From positions 62,383 through 126,382 of the forward strand of contig NZ_MRDL01000039.1 of the NCBI RefSeq assembly GCF_002008365.1: a stretch of 64,000 nucleotides of DNA, in the 5' to 3' direction. The translations under genes were made by a program, and so were the position numbers. Every line of letters starts with the position of its first letter. The stretch's first letter is position 1. The stretch is from Rhizobium leguminosarum bv. viciae USDA 2370. Lineage in GTDB: Bacteria; Pseudomonadota; Alphaproteobacteria; Rhizobiales; Rhizobiaceae. Shown here piece after piece: positions 1 through 9,471 of the stretch. The notes beneath the pieces are model-generated. The model ran no database searches and had not been told where the DNA came from. It saw only the letters and a program-made list of their open reading frames with translations.

Positions 1-788
1 TCAACCTCTCTGGCAAGCAGCTCAACACGATCCATGCCAACGACTTTCACTTCTACGAGGAGCTCTACAACGTCGTTCAGAGCGAGCCCGCCGATGCATT
101 CGATCCAGAGATCGTCGGGCTGTTCGCTTCGATCGGCATCAAGAAAGGACAGCAGTTCGCACCCGACGCCCGCATGAAGACGATCCTGACGGACGCCGTT
201 GCAGTCGGCAACGCGACCGCCCGCTCGATGGTGTTCGCACCCCGCGAACCCCGCGCGAAGTTCTACCCCGACCGCCAGTGGAACAACGGCTTCATCGGCA
301 ACAGCTACCAGTTCCTGAACGAGGGCGAACGCATGCTTGACGCCCGTACGATGTTCCATTACGCGGCGACCGGGATCACTCCGGCGATGGCGGACGCGAA
401 ACCGGGGACCGGCTCGGCCTACGCATTCGCCGTCAGGGACGGGGCCGGGGAGTATCTCGACGGAGGCAAGACCTACAAGATCACTTTGCCGTCGCCGATA
501 CCGGCCGGGCAGTTCTGGTCGTTCACGGTGTACGACAACCAGACGCGCTCGATGCTGGAGACAGACCAGAAGCTCGCGGGCATCGACAGCAATCAGCCGG
601 ACATCAAGAAGAACGAGGACGGGTCGGTGACGATCTGGTTCTCTCCCAACGCCCCCGAAGGCCATCAGACGAACTGGGTGCAGACCATGCCCGGCAAGGG
701 ATGGAACACGATCCTGCGGCTCTACGCGCCGTTGGAACCGTGGTTCGACAAAAGCTGGAAGCCCGGAGACTTTGAAAAGGTTCAGTAG
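1..788 (+). CDS. DUF1254/DUF1214 protein, 3' part
   Basis: The frame is open from the first complete codon at base 3, so the gene begins outside the window and only its last ~261 residues are seen. The final third has the DUF1214 pattern: a beta-rich stretch around PIPAGQFWSFTVYDNQTRSM, then an Asn/Asp-rich turn and a closing WNTILRLYAPLEPWFDKSW segment. DUF1254/DUF1214 proteins are usually exported and of unknown biochemical role. A second member of the same family starts 74 bases downstream, so the two look like a tandem duplication in one transcription unit. The internal ATG at 174 is not a likely start because clear family sequence continues upstream of it. The family call is from memory of the fold pattern; no function can be assigned. 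Confidence 0.8.
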   Translation, partial: NLSGKQLNTIHANDFHFYEELYNVVQSEPADAFDPEIVGLFASIGIKKGQQFAPDARMKTILTDAVAVGNATARSMVFAPREPRAKFYPDRQWNNGFIGNSYQFLNEGERMLDARTMFHYAATGITPAMADAKPGTGSAYAFAVRDGAGEYLDGGKTYKITLPSPIPAGQFWSFTVYDNQTRSMLETDQKLAGIDSNQPDIKKNEDGSVTIWFSPNAPEGHQTNWVQTMPGKGWNTILRLYAPLEPWFDKSWKPGDFEKVQ

Positions 789-862
789 GAACGAATTTCC
801 GACCTCGGCAACCGCGGAAATCTACCGTTCGTGCGAGGGAACACAGCGAATTGGAGAGATAC

Positions 863-1888
863 ATGCACACGACACCTCTTGCCATCGCCGCCGCAACCGC
901 AATCACGGCCCTCGTCGCCTCTTCCACGGCGCCATCGGCGGCCGAGCAGGTCACCATCGACAACTTTGTCCGTGCCGAAAGCGATCTGTATTTCGGCAAT
1001 GTCGCAAAGGACGGAGGCTTCGGGAAGTTCTTTCATCGCCGCGAGCCGGCGACAATCGAAAACCAGACCATCATAAGACTGAACCGCGACACGCTCTATT
1101 CGGGCGCGGTTTTCGATCTCGATGCGGGGCCGGTTACGATCACGCTGCCAGAGGCCGGAAAGCGCTTCATGTCGCTGCTGGCCATCAACGAGGACCACTA
1201 TGTCACGACCGTGTCGTATGGTGGCACCTCGACCTTCACCAAGGAGACAGCGGGCACGCGTTACTTGGTGATCGCCATCCGGACGTTCGTCGATCCTTCC
1301 AATCCGAAGGACGTGGAACAGGTCCACGTGCTGCAGGACGCCATCAAGGTCGACCAGCCCGGCGGACCCGGCAAGTTCGAGACCCCCGACTGGGACGCCG
1401 CCAGTCAAAAGAAAGTGCGCGACGCCCTCCTAATCCTCGCTACGACCATGTCAGACTTCAACAAGTCCTTCGGGTCGAAGGAAAGTGTCGACCCCATACG
1501 TCATCTCGTCTCCAGCGCTGCGGCGTGGGGTGGGAACCCAGACAAGGACGCCACTTATCTGAACGTCACCCCTGAGAAAAACGACGGCAAGACGATCTAC
1601 AAGCTCGACGTCAGGGACGTTCCCGTCGATGGATTCTGGTCGATCAGTCTCTATAATTCAAAAGGCTACTTCGAGAAAAACCCATACGGGGCTTATTCGC
1701 TGAACGATGTCACCGCGCGGAAGAACGCCGATGGTTCGATCAACGTTCAATTTGGTGGTTGCGATGGGAAAATTCCAAACTGCCTCCCGATCATGGCCGG
1801 TTGGAATTACACGGTGCGACTGTATCGGCCGCGGGATTCCATCCTGAACGGCCAGTGGAGTTTTCCCGATCTCACGGCTTTGAACTGA
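863..1888 (+). CDS. DUF1254/DUF1214 exported protein
   Basis: A complete protein of 341 residues. The ATG at 863 is preferred because GGAGAG lies 5 bases upstream and the protein then begins with a clean signal peptide: a short polar start, a hydrophobic AIAAATAITALVASS core and cleavage near SAAEQ. The upstream TTG at 851 would put the ribosome site inside the gene. The N-terminal half (with LNRDTLYSGAVFDL) matches DUF1254 and the C-terminal half (PVDGFWSISLYNSKGYFEKN, then WNYTVRLYRP) matches DUF1214. It is a paralogue of the partial gene just upstream and probably periplasmic. Known biochemistry for the family is thin, so the role is open. No terminator is obvious after it. Confidence 0.85.
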   Translation: MHTTPLAIAAATAITALVASSTAPSAAEQVTIDNFVRAESDLYFGNVAKDGGFGKFFHRREPATIENQTIIRLNRDTLYSGAVFDLDAGPVTITLPEAGKRFMSLLAINEDHYVTTVSYGGTSTFTKETAGTRYLVIAIRTFVDPSNPKDVEQVHVLQDAIKVDQPGGPGKFETPDWDAASQKKVRDALLILATTMSDFNKSFGSKESVDPIRHLVSSAAAWGGNPDKDATYLNVTPEKNDGKTIYKLDVRDVPVDGFWSISLYNSKGYFEKNPYGAYSLNDVTARKNADGSINVQFGGCDGKIPNCLPIMAGWNYTVRLYRPRDSILNGQWSFPDLTALN

Positions 1889-2414
1889 TCTCATGTTGAC
1901 AGCGCTGGTGGAGCACGGTCAGGGAGTTTTCTCTCCTCGATGTCTACGCCGTCCGATCGAATTCAGGCTGCCGTAGAAAGTTGCGCCGCCGACCGGGGCG
2001 GACATCCTCCCATCTCGGTCTTCCGGAACAGGGCGTTTAAGCCTCCGACACGCTGTTCGGGGAGAACGACTGCGGCCGCACAGCAGGACTGCAGACGCGC
2101 TGAAAACCGATCCGTGCGGTCGCTGGCGATCCTGGTTTCAGGATGAGAAGCTGCCGACACCTCGAACTGGCTTCGCGCCGGAAGGACGAGTACCTCACCC
2201 TTAGGATGCCCGGCCCTGAAAGAGAGGTGTTCGCCAGGGTGCATCAATTCCAGCAGTAAGGGCGGCCGATCGCAACAGGCGGATTCCGCCTTTCTTGCTG
2301 GCGGTCGCCAACCGCGGCCGGATGGCTGATGTAGCCTGAGTTGTTACTGTTACATGCCTCCCTCCCTGCGTGCCGATTGGCAAGCTTTGCGCGAATCATG
2401 GGAGGGGAGCAGCG
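1889..2414 (+). other. 526-base gap, no credible gene
   Basis: Several short open frames exist on both strands, but none has a ribosome site, a recognisable domain or consistent composition. The stretch separates the DUF1254 genes from the autotransporter and presumably holds the promoter of the latter; no convincing -35/-10 pair was found by eye. Confidence 0.4.
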
Positions 2415-5400
2415 ATGCGCATTTACCGATGGTTGTCGGCGTCGGTCGGGCGCCACGTCGGACTGGCGACACTATTTGCGGGGATGGCGTTGTTCCTCGA
2501 CGCCTACGGCGCCGCCGCGCAGACGTGCGCGGCCGGACCGGTCTTCGTCGACGGAACCTCCTGCACCGTGACGGCGGGCTCCAGCATCACGGTATCGCAG
2601 GCGGCCGTGCCGGGGCTGGACGCCCGAAATGCTGGTGCGACCATTACCGCCCAAGGTATAACGGTGCAGCTCGGTCCCGGTGTCGTACCGAGGACCTTCG
2701 TCGGCGCGCAGGCGTTGTCCGGAGCTGCCGTCGAGCTGAGCGGCAGTACCATCATCACGTCTCAGGCAGGGACGGGCCAAAGAGGCGTGATTTCCGACGG
2801 TTTCGGAAGCAACATCAGCGCCACCGGCTTGACGATCACGCTCGGAACCGGGGCGACGACGGTCAACGACAATCTTGCCGTGCTCGCACAGAACGGTGGC
2901 ATGGCGAACTTCACGAACTCCGCCATTTCGACGAGGGGCGCAGCCAACGGCATCGCGAACCATGCCGTCACCGCGACGGGATCAGGAAGCACCGTCACGC
3001 TCACGGGCGGCACGGTCTCGACCGCCTCCCGTGGCTCCTTTGGCGTCCAGGCGGCGGACGGTGGACGTGTCGTGATCGGCGGCGGCACGCAGGTAACGAC
3101 AACGGGCGTGCAGGATCTAACTACGACGCCCGTCACCGGCAGCCATGCGCTCATCGCGACCGGATCGGGCAGCCGGATCGACGGTGCAAATGTCACGCTC
3201 GGCACGTCGGGCCTGTTTGCAAGTGCCGCCCGCGCCGAGAATGGGGGCGTCGTCGCACTTACGGGCGCGACCATCAACACCAGCAGCAATTCGCAGGCCG
3301 ACAGCGATCCTTCGTCCGCCACCCGAGTCCTATCGGGCGGGAGCCTCCGTCTGACGAACAGCACGGTGGACACCACGGGGCAGAGGGGGAACGGTCTCTC
3401 CGTTCAGGACGCGGGTTCGACGGCCACTGTGACAGGCACGGCCATATCGGTCTCCGGAACCCGCGCGAACGCTGCCTTCGTGTTCGACGGCGGGGAAGCC
3501 TCGTTTTCCGACAGCAGCCTGTTTTCAGCGAACTCGACAGCGGTCAATGTCCAGGGAGCAGGGTCTTCCATCGACCTCACGGACAGCAATGTCAGGAGTG
3601 GTGGTGCGATTGGATATGGTCTTCGTGTCGGAGATGGCGGAACGGTGACGATGACGGGAGGATCCTCGACGACGACGGGGCGGGACGCTCCCGCGCTTGC
3701 GGCCGGAAACGCCACGGTCGTCGCCAACAACGTGACCTTCTCGACTGCCGGGCCGGACAACGCGATGGGTGTCCTTGCCGACCTAGGGGGCAACATAACC
3801 CTGAACGGCGGTTCGATCGTTACGACTGGAGACTCCGTGCGCCTGAGCGCCTACCCACATGGCATTGCAGCCCGCAATCCAGGAGGGATCGTGAGAGCCA
3901 ACGGAACTTCCGTACGGACTGAAGGCCTGACCGCCATGGGAGTGGTCGCAGACGATGGCGGAGTCATCTTGTTGGACCGCAACTCGATCACCACCCTTGG
4001 GACGACGAGCATTGGCCTCTATTCCACGGTCGAGCAGTCGGGGCCACAGTTTCCAGCAGGCATCGTCGGCGAGCGCCTCGTCGTCGAGACCTTCGGAACG
4101 GGGGCGCACGGGGCGATGGCGGTCGAGCACTTTCTTCCTGCCGATTCGACCATCTTGCTCGACGACTCGCTGCTCACCACCCATGGAGACCTCGCCTCCG
4201 GTCTCCGATCGATCATGTCGGCCAGCATCGACGCTCGCAATTCGGTCATTCTGACCCAAGGCGACCGGTCGTCTGGACTGCACTCGAGAGACAACGGCAG
4301 CGAGATCAACCTTATCGACACCACTGTGACTACCGAGGGTACGGCGTCGCACGGGGCTCTCGCCGAGGGTGGCGGGCTTGTGAACGGGTTGCGGACCTCG
4401 GTGGAGGCGAAAGGGAGTGACTCCTACGCGCTATATGTCGCCGGAGCCGCGGGCTTTGTCTCCGAGGCCCGGTTCGACGCGAGCCGGCTGAGCAACGCCG
4501 ACGGCCCGGCGATCGCGATAGGCGGGGAGGGCGTCGTCTCGCTGACCGGCTCCGTCGTTTCGTCGAGCGGGCAGTGGCTAAGCGTCGGGACGATCGCCGA
4601 TTTCCAGCCCCTGACCGTGCCCGACGCTGGTCTCGGGGGCGTAACCGACCCGGAAGGACTGGAAACTTCCCCGGTGTTCACCCCCCCGGCGGCCCTGCCG
4701 GTGGTGCCCGGCCTCGCCAACGTGACGCTGTCTCGCTCCGTAGTGACGGGCGCAGCGTTCACAGCGCCGGGAAGCGTATCCAATCTTGTTCTTGAGGACG
4801 ACAGCCTCTGGAACATGACGGGCAGCTCAAACCTCACGACGCTGCTGAACGACCCTAGTCTGATCCAATTCTCCGCCCCGACGGGCGATCCCACGCTGCT
4901 CGCCAGCTACATGACGCTGACTGTCGTCGATTACGTCGGCGAGGATGGCAACATCGGGTTGAACACCTATCTGGACACGGACGGTTCCCCGTCGGACCGC
5001 CTCGTCATCGACGGCGGATCGGCCACCGGTTCCAGTGGCCTCATCATCTCCAACACGACCGGCGGCGGAGCGTTGACGACGGGCAACGGCATTCTCGTCG
5101 TCGACGCGATCAACGGAGGCGTGACCGACCCGACGGCGTTTTATCTCGCCGCGCCCGCAGCCGCAGGGCCTTACGACTACCTGCTCTTCCGGAGCAGCGT
5201 CGACGGCTCAGGTTCGGAGAACTGGTATCTTCGTTCCGAGCTCGACGGCCCACCGGATCCAACGCCGATCTATCGCCCGGAAGTCTCGCTCTATGCGGCA
5301 ATTCCATCCATGGCCGCGATTTACGGCAGACACATCATCGACACCCTTCATGAGCGCGTCGGCGAGGAGGAGCAGCTCAAGGGACGCACGGATATACGCG

Positions 5401-6287
5401 AGGACGAGAACTTCAACGGCGTCTGGCTGCGAGGCATCGGCCAGTGGGGTCATCGCGACGGCGACGCCAGAGGCGTCTACGACGGCGCGCCGGAGTTCGA
5501 CTACAGGTTTGGTGCCATGCAGGGCGGAATGGATTTCTACCGCGAGGAGGAGGATGGGATCACCGACCACGCCGGCATGTATCTGGCGTACGGCCACGGT
5601 CGAATGGACGTCACGCAGAACCTGCTGACGACGGAGCGCGACGCGGGCGACAGCGACTTCAACGCCTTCTCGGTTGGGGGCTACTGGACGCGGTTCGGCG
5701 AGAACGGCTGGTATCTCGATGGCGTGCTCCAGGCAACCTGGTACGACGTGACGACGCATTCCAACCGGCCGACCCAGATCGGCTTCCCCGACCAGAGCAT
5801 CGACGGTTTCGGTTTCGCCGCTTCTCTCGAAGGCGGATATCCCTTCGACCTGGGCGACGGCTGGCAGTTCGAGCCGCAGGCGCAGATCATATGGCAGACG
5901 ATCCGGATGGACGACTTCAACGACGGCGCCGCCGACGTCCGCTACGACAATCTGAACTCGCTTGTCGGCCGGATCGGCGCTCGCGTTGCCCGGACATGGC
6001 AGGCGGAGGAGGCGACCGCGACGGACCCGGCCCGGCTGGCGACGGTCTGGGGCAGGGTCAATGTCTGGCATGAGTTTACGGCGAAAGCACAGACGGAAGT
6101 CTCTTCGTCCGATGGGTTCGTCCCGTTCTCGTCGAACCTCGACGAGACGTGGATCGAGCTCGGCCTCGGAGCGACCCGACAGGTGTCGAACAACACGTCC
6201 CTGTATGGGAACGTCAACTTCAGCACGTCCTTCGATGGAGACAACTACGCGTGGAACGGCAAGCTCGGGTTGAGGGTCAACTGGTAG
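2415..6287 (+). CDS. Autotransporter with beta-barrel translocator
   Basis: A 1290-residue type Va secretion protein. The ATG at 2415 has GGAGGGG just upstream; the GTG at 2370 gives a longer frame but no ribosome site. Residues 1-36 form an extended signal peptide ending near YGAAAQ. Residues ~40-960 are a low-complexity passenger full of Gly, Thr, Ser, Asn and Val in short repeated blocks (variants of GSxVTLTGGT and of ATGSGS), as expected of a right-handed beta-helix of the pertactin/AIDA kind. From ~1000 (NFNGVWLRGIGQWGHRDGD) to the end is the outer-membrane barrel, with alternating aromatic strands and a C-terminal Trp (LRVNW), the usual barrel-assembly signal. No protease or lipase triad is visible in the passenger, so adhesion or surface display is the best guess. 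It lies in an accessory region after two exported DUF1254 proteins. Confidence 0.9.
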   Translation: MRIYRWLSASVGRHVGLATLFAGMALFLDAYGAAAQTCAAGPVFVDGTSCTVTAGSSITVSQAAVPGLDARNAGATITAQGITVQLGPGVVPRTFVGAQALSGAAVELSGSTIITSQAGTGQRGVISDGFGSNISATGLTITLGTGATTVNDNLAVLAQNGGMANFTNSAISTRGAANGIANHAVTATGSGSTVTLTGGTVSTASRGSFGVQAADGGRVVIGGGTQVTTTGVQDLTTTPVTGSHALIATGSGSRIDGANVTLGTSGLFASAARAENGGVVALTGATINTSSNSQADSDPSSATRVLSGGSLRLTNSTVDTTGQRGNGLSVQDAGSTATVTGTAISVSGTRANAAFVFDGGEASFSDSSLFSANSTAVNVQGAGSSIDLTDSNVRSGGAIGYGLRVGDGGTVTMTGGSSTTTGRDAPALAAGNATVVANNVTFSTAGPDNAMGVLADLGGNITLNGGSIVTTGDSVRLSAYPHGIAARNPGGIVRANGTSVRTEGLTAMGVVADDGGVILLDRNSITTLGTTSIGLYSTVEQSGPQFPAGIVGERLVVETFGTGAHGAMAVEHFLPADSTILLDDSLLTTHGDLASGLRSIMSASIDARNSVILTQGDRSSGLHSRDNGSEINLIDTTVTTEGTASHGALAEGGGLVNGLRTSVEAKGSDSYALYVAGAAGFVSEARFDASRLSNADGPAIAIGGEGVVSLTGSVVSSSGQWLSVGTIADFQPLTVPDAGLGGVTDPEGLETSPVFTPPAALPVVPGLANVTLSRSVVTGAAFTAPGSVSNLVLEDDSLWNMTGSSNLTTLLNDPSLIQFSAPTGDPTLLASYMTLTVVDYVGEDGNIGLNTYLDTDGSPSDRLVIDGGSATGSSGLIISNTTGGGALTTGNGILVVDAINGGVTDPTAFYLAAPAAAGPYDYLLFRSSVDGSGSENWYLRSELDGPPDPTPIYRPEVSLYAAIPSMAAIYGRHIIDTLHERVGEEEQLKGRTDIREDENFNGVWLRGIGQWGHRDGDARGVYDGAPEFDYRFGAMQGGMDFYREEEDGITDHAGMYLAYGHGRMDVTQNLLTTERDAGDSDFNAFSVGGYWTRFGENGWYLDGVLQATWYDVTTHSNRPTQIGFPDQSIDGFGFAASLEGGYPFDLGDGWQFEPQAQIIWQTIRMDDFNDGAADVRYDNLNSLVGRIGARVARTWQAEEATATDPARLATVWGRVNVWHEFTAKAQTEVSSSDGFVPFSSNLDETWIELGLGATRQVSNNTSLYGNVNFSTSFDGDNYAWNGKLGLRVNW

Positions 6288-6368
6288 AAGAGGGGCCTTT
6301 CATCGCTCCCGGAACTTCTCGAATCGACGTCCGTTTCCCGGTGATCGATATCATTAGGAGAAATGAAG

Positions 6369-6545
6369 ATGGCAACCACTTCCCGAGGCCGTGCTCTGGA
6401 TCGCGCGAAGGTCGCTGGCGGACAGGATCACGAGGTCCGCTACGAAGCGAAGAAGGAAGGCGTTTCAAAGGAAACGGTCAAGAAGGCCGTCAAGAGTGCT
6501 GGGAACTCTCGCAAGAAGGTCGAGGCGGAAATCAGCCGACACTGA
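6369..6545 (+). CDS. DUF3606-type small basic protein
   Basis: A 58-residue protein rich in Lys, Arg and Glu. The pattern of an early RALDRAKVAGGQ segment followed by YEAKKEGVSKETVKKAVKSAG is that of DUF3606, a small family common in rhizobia and of unknown role. Two in-frame ATGs exist at 6363 and 6369; AGGAG at 6356-6360 is only 2 bases from the first and 8 from the second, so the second is preferred. It follows the autotransporter on the same strand by 81 bases and may be read through from it, but its own ribosome site is good. No partner is evident. Confidence 0.75.
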   Translation: MATTSRGRALDRAKVAGGQDHEVRYEAKKEGVSKETVKKAVKSAGNSRKKVEAEISRH

Positions 6546-6551
6546 TCTCTG

Positions 6552-6594
6552 TTGACATCGATCATGGTGTTCTCTATATGTTCCCATATGGAAC
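6552..6594 (+). promoter_or_regulatory. Sigma70-type promoter with overlapping dyad
   Basis: TTGACA at 6552-6557 and TATATG at 6575-6580 are separated by exactly 17 bases, a near-consensus vegetative promoter. It overlaps GTTCC-CATAT-GGAAC (6580-6594), a 5-bp inverted repeat at the expected start of transcription, which suggests a repressor site. The first gene served would be the one at 6675 and its FtsH-like operon. Confidence 0.5.
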
Positions 6595-6674
6595 ACGATC
6601 TTCGAATATCCACCACTGGTTGACACTGAACGCCGTTCCCGCGGCTGGTATCATCGTGTGTTGGATTTTCGAAC

Positions 6675-7298
6675 ATGGAAAAGCGTGCTGCTGACCACTC
6701 CATTCTCGACGCCGCGTTTCGCGAAGCGTCACAGAACACCTACTTCCCCCTAGCCACCGTCCGCTGCCCGGATCGCCCCGCTTTCAGAAGCCAGATCGCG
6801 CGAGACCTTGGTTGTCTGCTGGACGTCGACGAAACCGTCGTCGCCTGGTCCTGCCTCTGCTTCGGCGCTCACGTCGATGATCGAGTGCATGTGGTTGATT
6901 TCATGGTCGACCACTTCGACGGAACGCGCGAGTTCCTTGACGTCGCAGAGTTCCTTGGTGATCCCGCGGTGACGGAGACGATCGCTTGCATGAAGCGCCG
7001 GCACCGCTTCGTCACCCTGGGGGAAATCTATTCGGGACATCGCCTCCAGAATGCGAAGGACTTGCTCCGTTACGCGCGGTTTCGAACGCCACTGAACGAC
7101 AGAGTGAGACTGATGGCCGCCCTTAGCGAGGCCGGTTCTATTACGGTCGGCGAAACGTTCAACCTTTTCCGGGAAGTGCCTCCTCTGACGGCGATCGCAT
7201 GGATGACCCTTCATCGGTTCATCTCTATGGATCTGGACGAGGCGCCGATCGGACCTGACACCTTGATCCGTCGCTCCAGCAACGAGGTGGCGCGATGA
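6675..7298 (+). CDS. Hypothetical protein, first gene of protease operon
   Basis: 207 residues, not recognised. The protein is mixed and soluble-looking, without signal peptide or membrane helix. The middle has HxxDFMVDHFDGTREFLDV, followed by helical segments; its C-terminal part (ITVGETFNLFREVPPLTAIAWM) resembles no motif I can name. The stop overlaps the ATG of the FtsH-like gene by 4 bases (ATGA), so the two are translationally coupled and the product probably works with that protease, for instance as an adaptor or regulator (inference). A strong sigma70-like promoter lies ~95 bases upstream. Composition resembles its neighbours. Confidence 0.75.
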   Translation: MEKRAADHSILDAAFREASQNTYFPLATVRCPDRPAFRSQIARDLGCLLDVDETVVAWSCLCFGAHVDDRVHVVDFMVDHFDGTREFLDVAEFLGDPAVTETIACMKRRHRFVTLGEIYSGHRLQNAKDLLRYARFRTPLNDRVRLMAALSEAGSITVGETFNLFREVPPLTAIAWMTLHRFISMDLDEAPIGPDTLIRRSSNEVAR

Positions 7299-9172
7299 AC
7301 CTCGGGCGCACTACCTCCAAGGTCACCATCGCCTCGGCGACCTACGGCGTCGCCTTGAAGGCCGCGATGCGGCTCGCGGGCGCTTTCTTGAATGGGGCTA
7401 CCACTCGCCAAACGGTCATCATCTTGAAACTGCCTCCGCAGGCAGACGAAAGAGCCTATGAAGCCGCGGCAGGCCGGCTAGTAAAAAGCAACCCCAATCT
7501 TCTTGGTTTTCTGGTTATCAGAGCCGACGTCACCCGGAGGGGCCTACTGGACGTCAAGACGCTGGACGACGCTCTTGTTCTGGGGCGTCCACTCGTCATT
7601 CTCTGGCCTCTGGGTATTAAGGTGCCGATCCATATCGTTGCGGCCGCAGACAGAATTGTCGACGTGCGATCGGTGCGGCCCTTCCATCTCGTTTCGGCCG
7701 CCAAGGAAGTCGAAGGGAGGCTGCTGGATATCGGCGAGGCGACCAGGCTCCTCGAATATCCCCTTGCCTCCGTGTTCGCTTCGATGCGCGCAGGACGTTC
7801 GACCGAGCTCGTTCTGAAGCGGCTCCAGGCTGCGCATCTCTCGTCCGACATCCCCACAGCAGGTCCCGGCCTCGACGAGCTGGAAGGCTATGGCGAAGCC
7901 CGCGAGTGGGGATTGGCGTTGGCGGAGGATATCCGTGCGTGGCAGAGCGCAGATATCCCATGGTCGGAGGTCGATCGCGGAATTCTCATCAGCGGGCCTC
8001 CGGGATCGGGTAAGACGCTGTTCGCCTCGGCGCTCGCACGTAGCTGCGGCGTCGAGGTGGTCGCGACCTCCGTAAGCCGGTGGCAATCAGCGGGGCATCT
8101 CGGCGACATGCTGGGCGCCATGCGCAAGAGTTTTCAGGAGGCCACTGCAAAGAAGCCATGCATCCTTTTTCTGGACGAACTCGACAGCGTTGGTGACAGG
8201 GCCACCTTCAAGGGCGACAACGCCCAGTACTCCAGCCAGGTGGTGAACGGACTGCTCGAACTGGTCGATGGGTATGATCGCCTCGAAGGCGTCGTGCTGG
8301 TCGGAGCAACCAACTTCCCGGAGAAAATCGACCCGGCCCTCCTTAGGGCCGGCCGGCTGGACCGACACATCGCGATTCCCTTGCCGGACGCGGAAACCAG
8401 AAGATCTCTCTGCCGTCGATACATCCGCAACGATATGCCCGAGGGCGAAATTGAAACGATCGTCCGCGCCACTTCCGGCCTCAGCGGCGCCGATTTTGAA
8501 CGGATTGGACGCGATATCCGTCGGCGGGCGAGGAGGGAACGATCGGAGATCACGGCCTCGCTTGCGCTGCAGGTCTTGCCGCCCGCGCTGAAAATCGAGG
8601 GAGAGCGGCGGCGAACGGTGGCCGTGCACGAGGCCGGCCACGCGATCGTCGGCATTCGCGTTGCGGTCGGAAGGTTGGATTCCATCGTGATCGCCCGCGA
8701 CGTCCCAAGGACCGGATCCGCCGCCGGTTTTGCGCACTTCGTTCTCGACGGCGACGTCGAGCGAAATCGACAGACTTTCCTGAGCCAGATCGCGATGCTG
8801 CTGGGAGGAAGACTTGCGGAAGAGGTCATTCTTGGATCGGCGTTCGAAGGATCGGGCGGCGAGGGCTCGGATATCCACAAGGCTACGGACCTCGCGACGG
8901 TTATGGAGGTTCAGCTCGGGATGGGTGAATCGCTGGGGTATTTCCGGGCAAGCTCGTCTGCCGACCTTGAGGAACTTCGCCGCCGAATTCCTGCCGTGCG
9001 CGAGCGGGTGGAAAAGGTTCTCCTGAAGCAGTGGAAGCGCGCGCGAACCATCGTCGAGGAACATGTCGGCGTCATTGAATTGGTGGCGTCGCAACTGGCC
9101 GCCAAGGGCCGTCTCGATGGGAAGGACGTCGAGCAGATGATGTCGGCGAAGCTGCGGGAGAGGTCGTCATGA
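7295..9172 (+). CDS. FtsH-like AAA+ protein with M41 peptidase domain
   Basis: 625 residues. Domain order is: an N-terminal region of ~200 residues unlike FtsH; an AAA+ module with Walker A GPPGSGKT (234-241), Walker B CILFLDELDS (289-298) and second-region-of-homology RAGRLDRH (351-358); then an M41 zinc peptidase with HEAGH (445-449) and a probable third zinc ligand Asp526 in GSDIHKATD. All catalytic parts are therefore intact. Unlike cellular FtsH it has no pair of N-terminal membrane helices, so it is probably cytosolic. It sits between two small unknown genes with 4-base overlaps on both sides (upstream stop at 7298, downstream start at 9169), which points to a dedicated three-protein machine. 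This is a secondary, accessory FtsH homologue rather than the housekeeping one; substrate unknown. Confidence 0.9.
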   Translation: MNLGRTTSKVTIASATYGVALKAAMRLAGAFLNGATTRQTVIILKLPPQADERAYEAAAGRLVKSNPNLLGFLVIRADVTRRGLLDVKTLDDALVLGRPLVILWPLGIKVPIHIVAAADRIVDVRSVRPFHLVSAAKEVEGRLLDIGEATRLLEYPLASVFASMRAGRSTELVLKRLQAAHLSSDIPTAGPGLDELEGYGEAREWGLALAEDIRAWQSADIPWSEVDRGILISGPPGSGKTLFASALARSCGVEVVATSVSRWQSAGHLGDMLGAMRKSFQEATAKKPCILFLDELDSVGDRATFKGDNAQYSSQVVNGLLELVDGYDRLEGVVLVGATNFPEKIDPALLRAGRLDRHIAIPLPDAETRRSLCRRYIRNDMPEGEIETIVRATSGLSGADFERIGRDIRRRARRERSEITASLALQVLPPALKIEGERRRTVAVHEAGHAIVGIRVAVGRLDSIVIARDVPRTGSAAGFAHFVLDGDVERNRQTFLSQIAMLLGGRLAEEVILGSAFEGSGGEGSDIHKATDLATVMEVQLGMGESLGYFRASSSADLEELRRRIPAVRERVEKVLLKQWKRARTIVEEHVGVIELVASQLAAKGRLDGKDVEQMMSAKLRERSS

Positions 9173-9471
9173 CAGGGGCGAAGGAATCTTCCTGGAAGCT
9201 CGTCGTCAAAGGCCTGAAGAGCAAGGTGCTGGCAGGCCGCAAGGAGTTGATCGCCCAAGTGCTGAAGGACGTCGGTGGCGACGCCGCGCCGATCCGACAG
9301 GCGAGGAGAGCACTGCTCACGATGTCCGTCGACGCCCTCTCCGGTACGCCACGGTTTATCGACGTATACGGAGAGGGTGAAATCTGCCTGATTTCGTTCG
9401 ATGATCTTCTGGATATCCTGGCCGATCCTCCGCCAACTCTGGCGGAGGTAATGGGTCGTGTCACGCGCTGA
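9169..9471 (+). CDS. Hypothetical protein, last gene of protease operon
   Basis: 100 residues, not recognised. The start ATG overlaps the stop of the FtsH-like gene (ATGA). The N-terminal half is basic (KGLKSKVLAGRKELIAQVLKD) and the rest acidic and hydrophobic, ending in DDLLDILADPPPTLAEVMGRV. No membrane helix or signal. Its 3' end overlaps the 3' end of the convergent methyltransferase gene by 11 bases. Translational coupling suggests it is a partner or small regulator of the protease (inference). Confidence 0.7.
   Translation: MTGAKESSWKLVVKGLKSKVLAGRKELIAQVLKDVGGDAAPIRQARRALLTMSVDALSGTPRFIDVYGEGEICLISFDDLLDILADPPPTLAEVMGRVTR

Noticed and set aside
2354..3922. 522-codon frame overlapping the autotransporter
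   Set aside because: Arg/Gly/Asp-rich shadow of the autotransporter in another frame.
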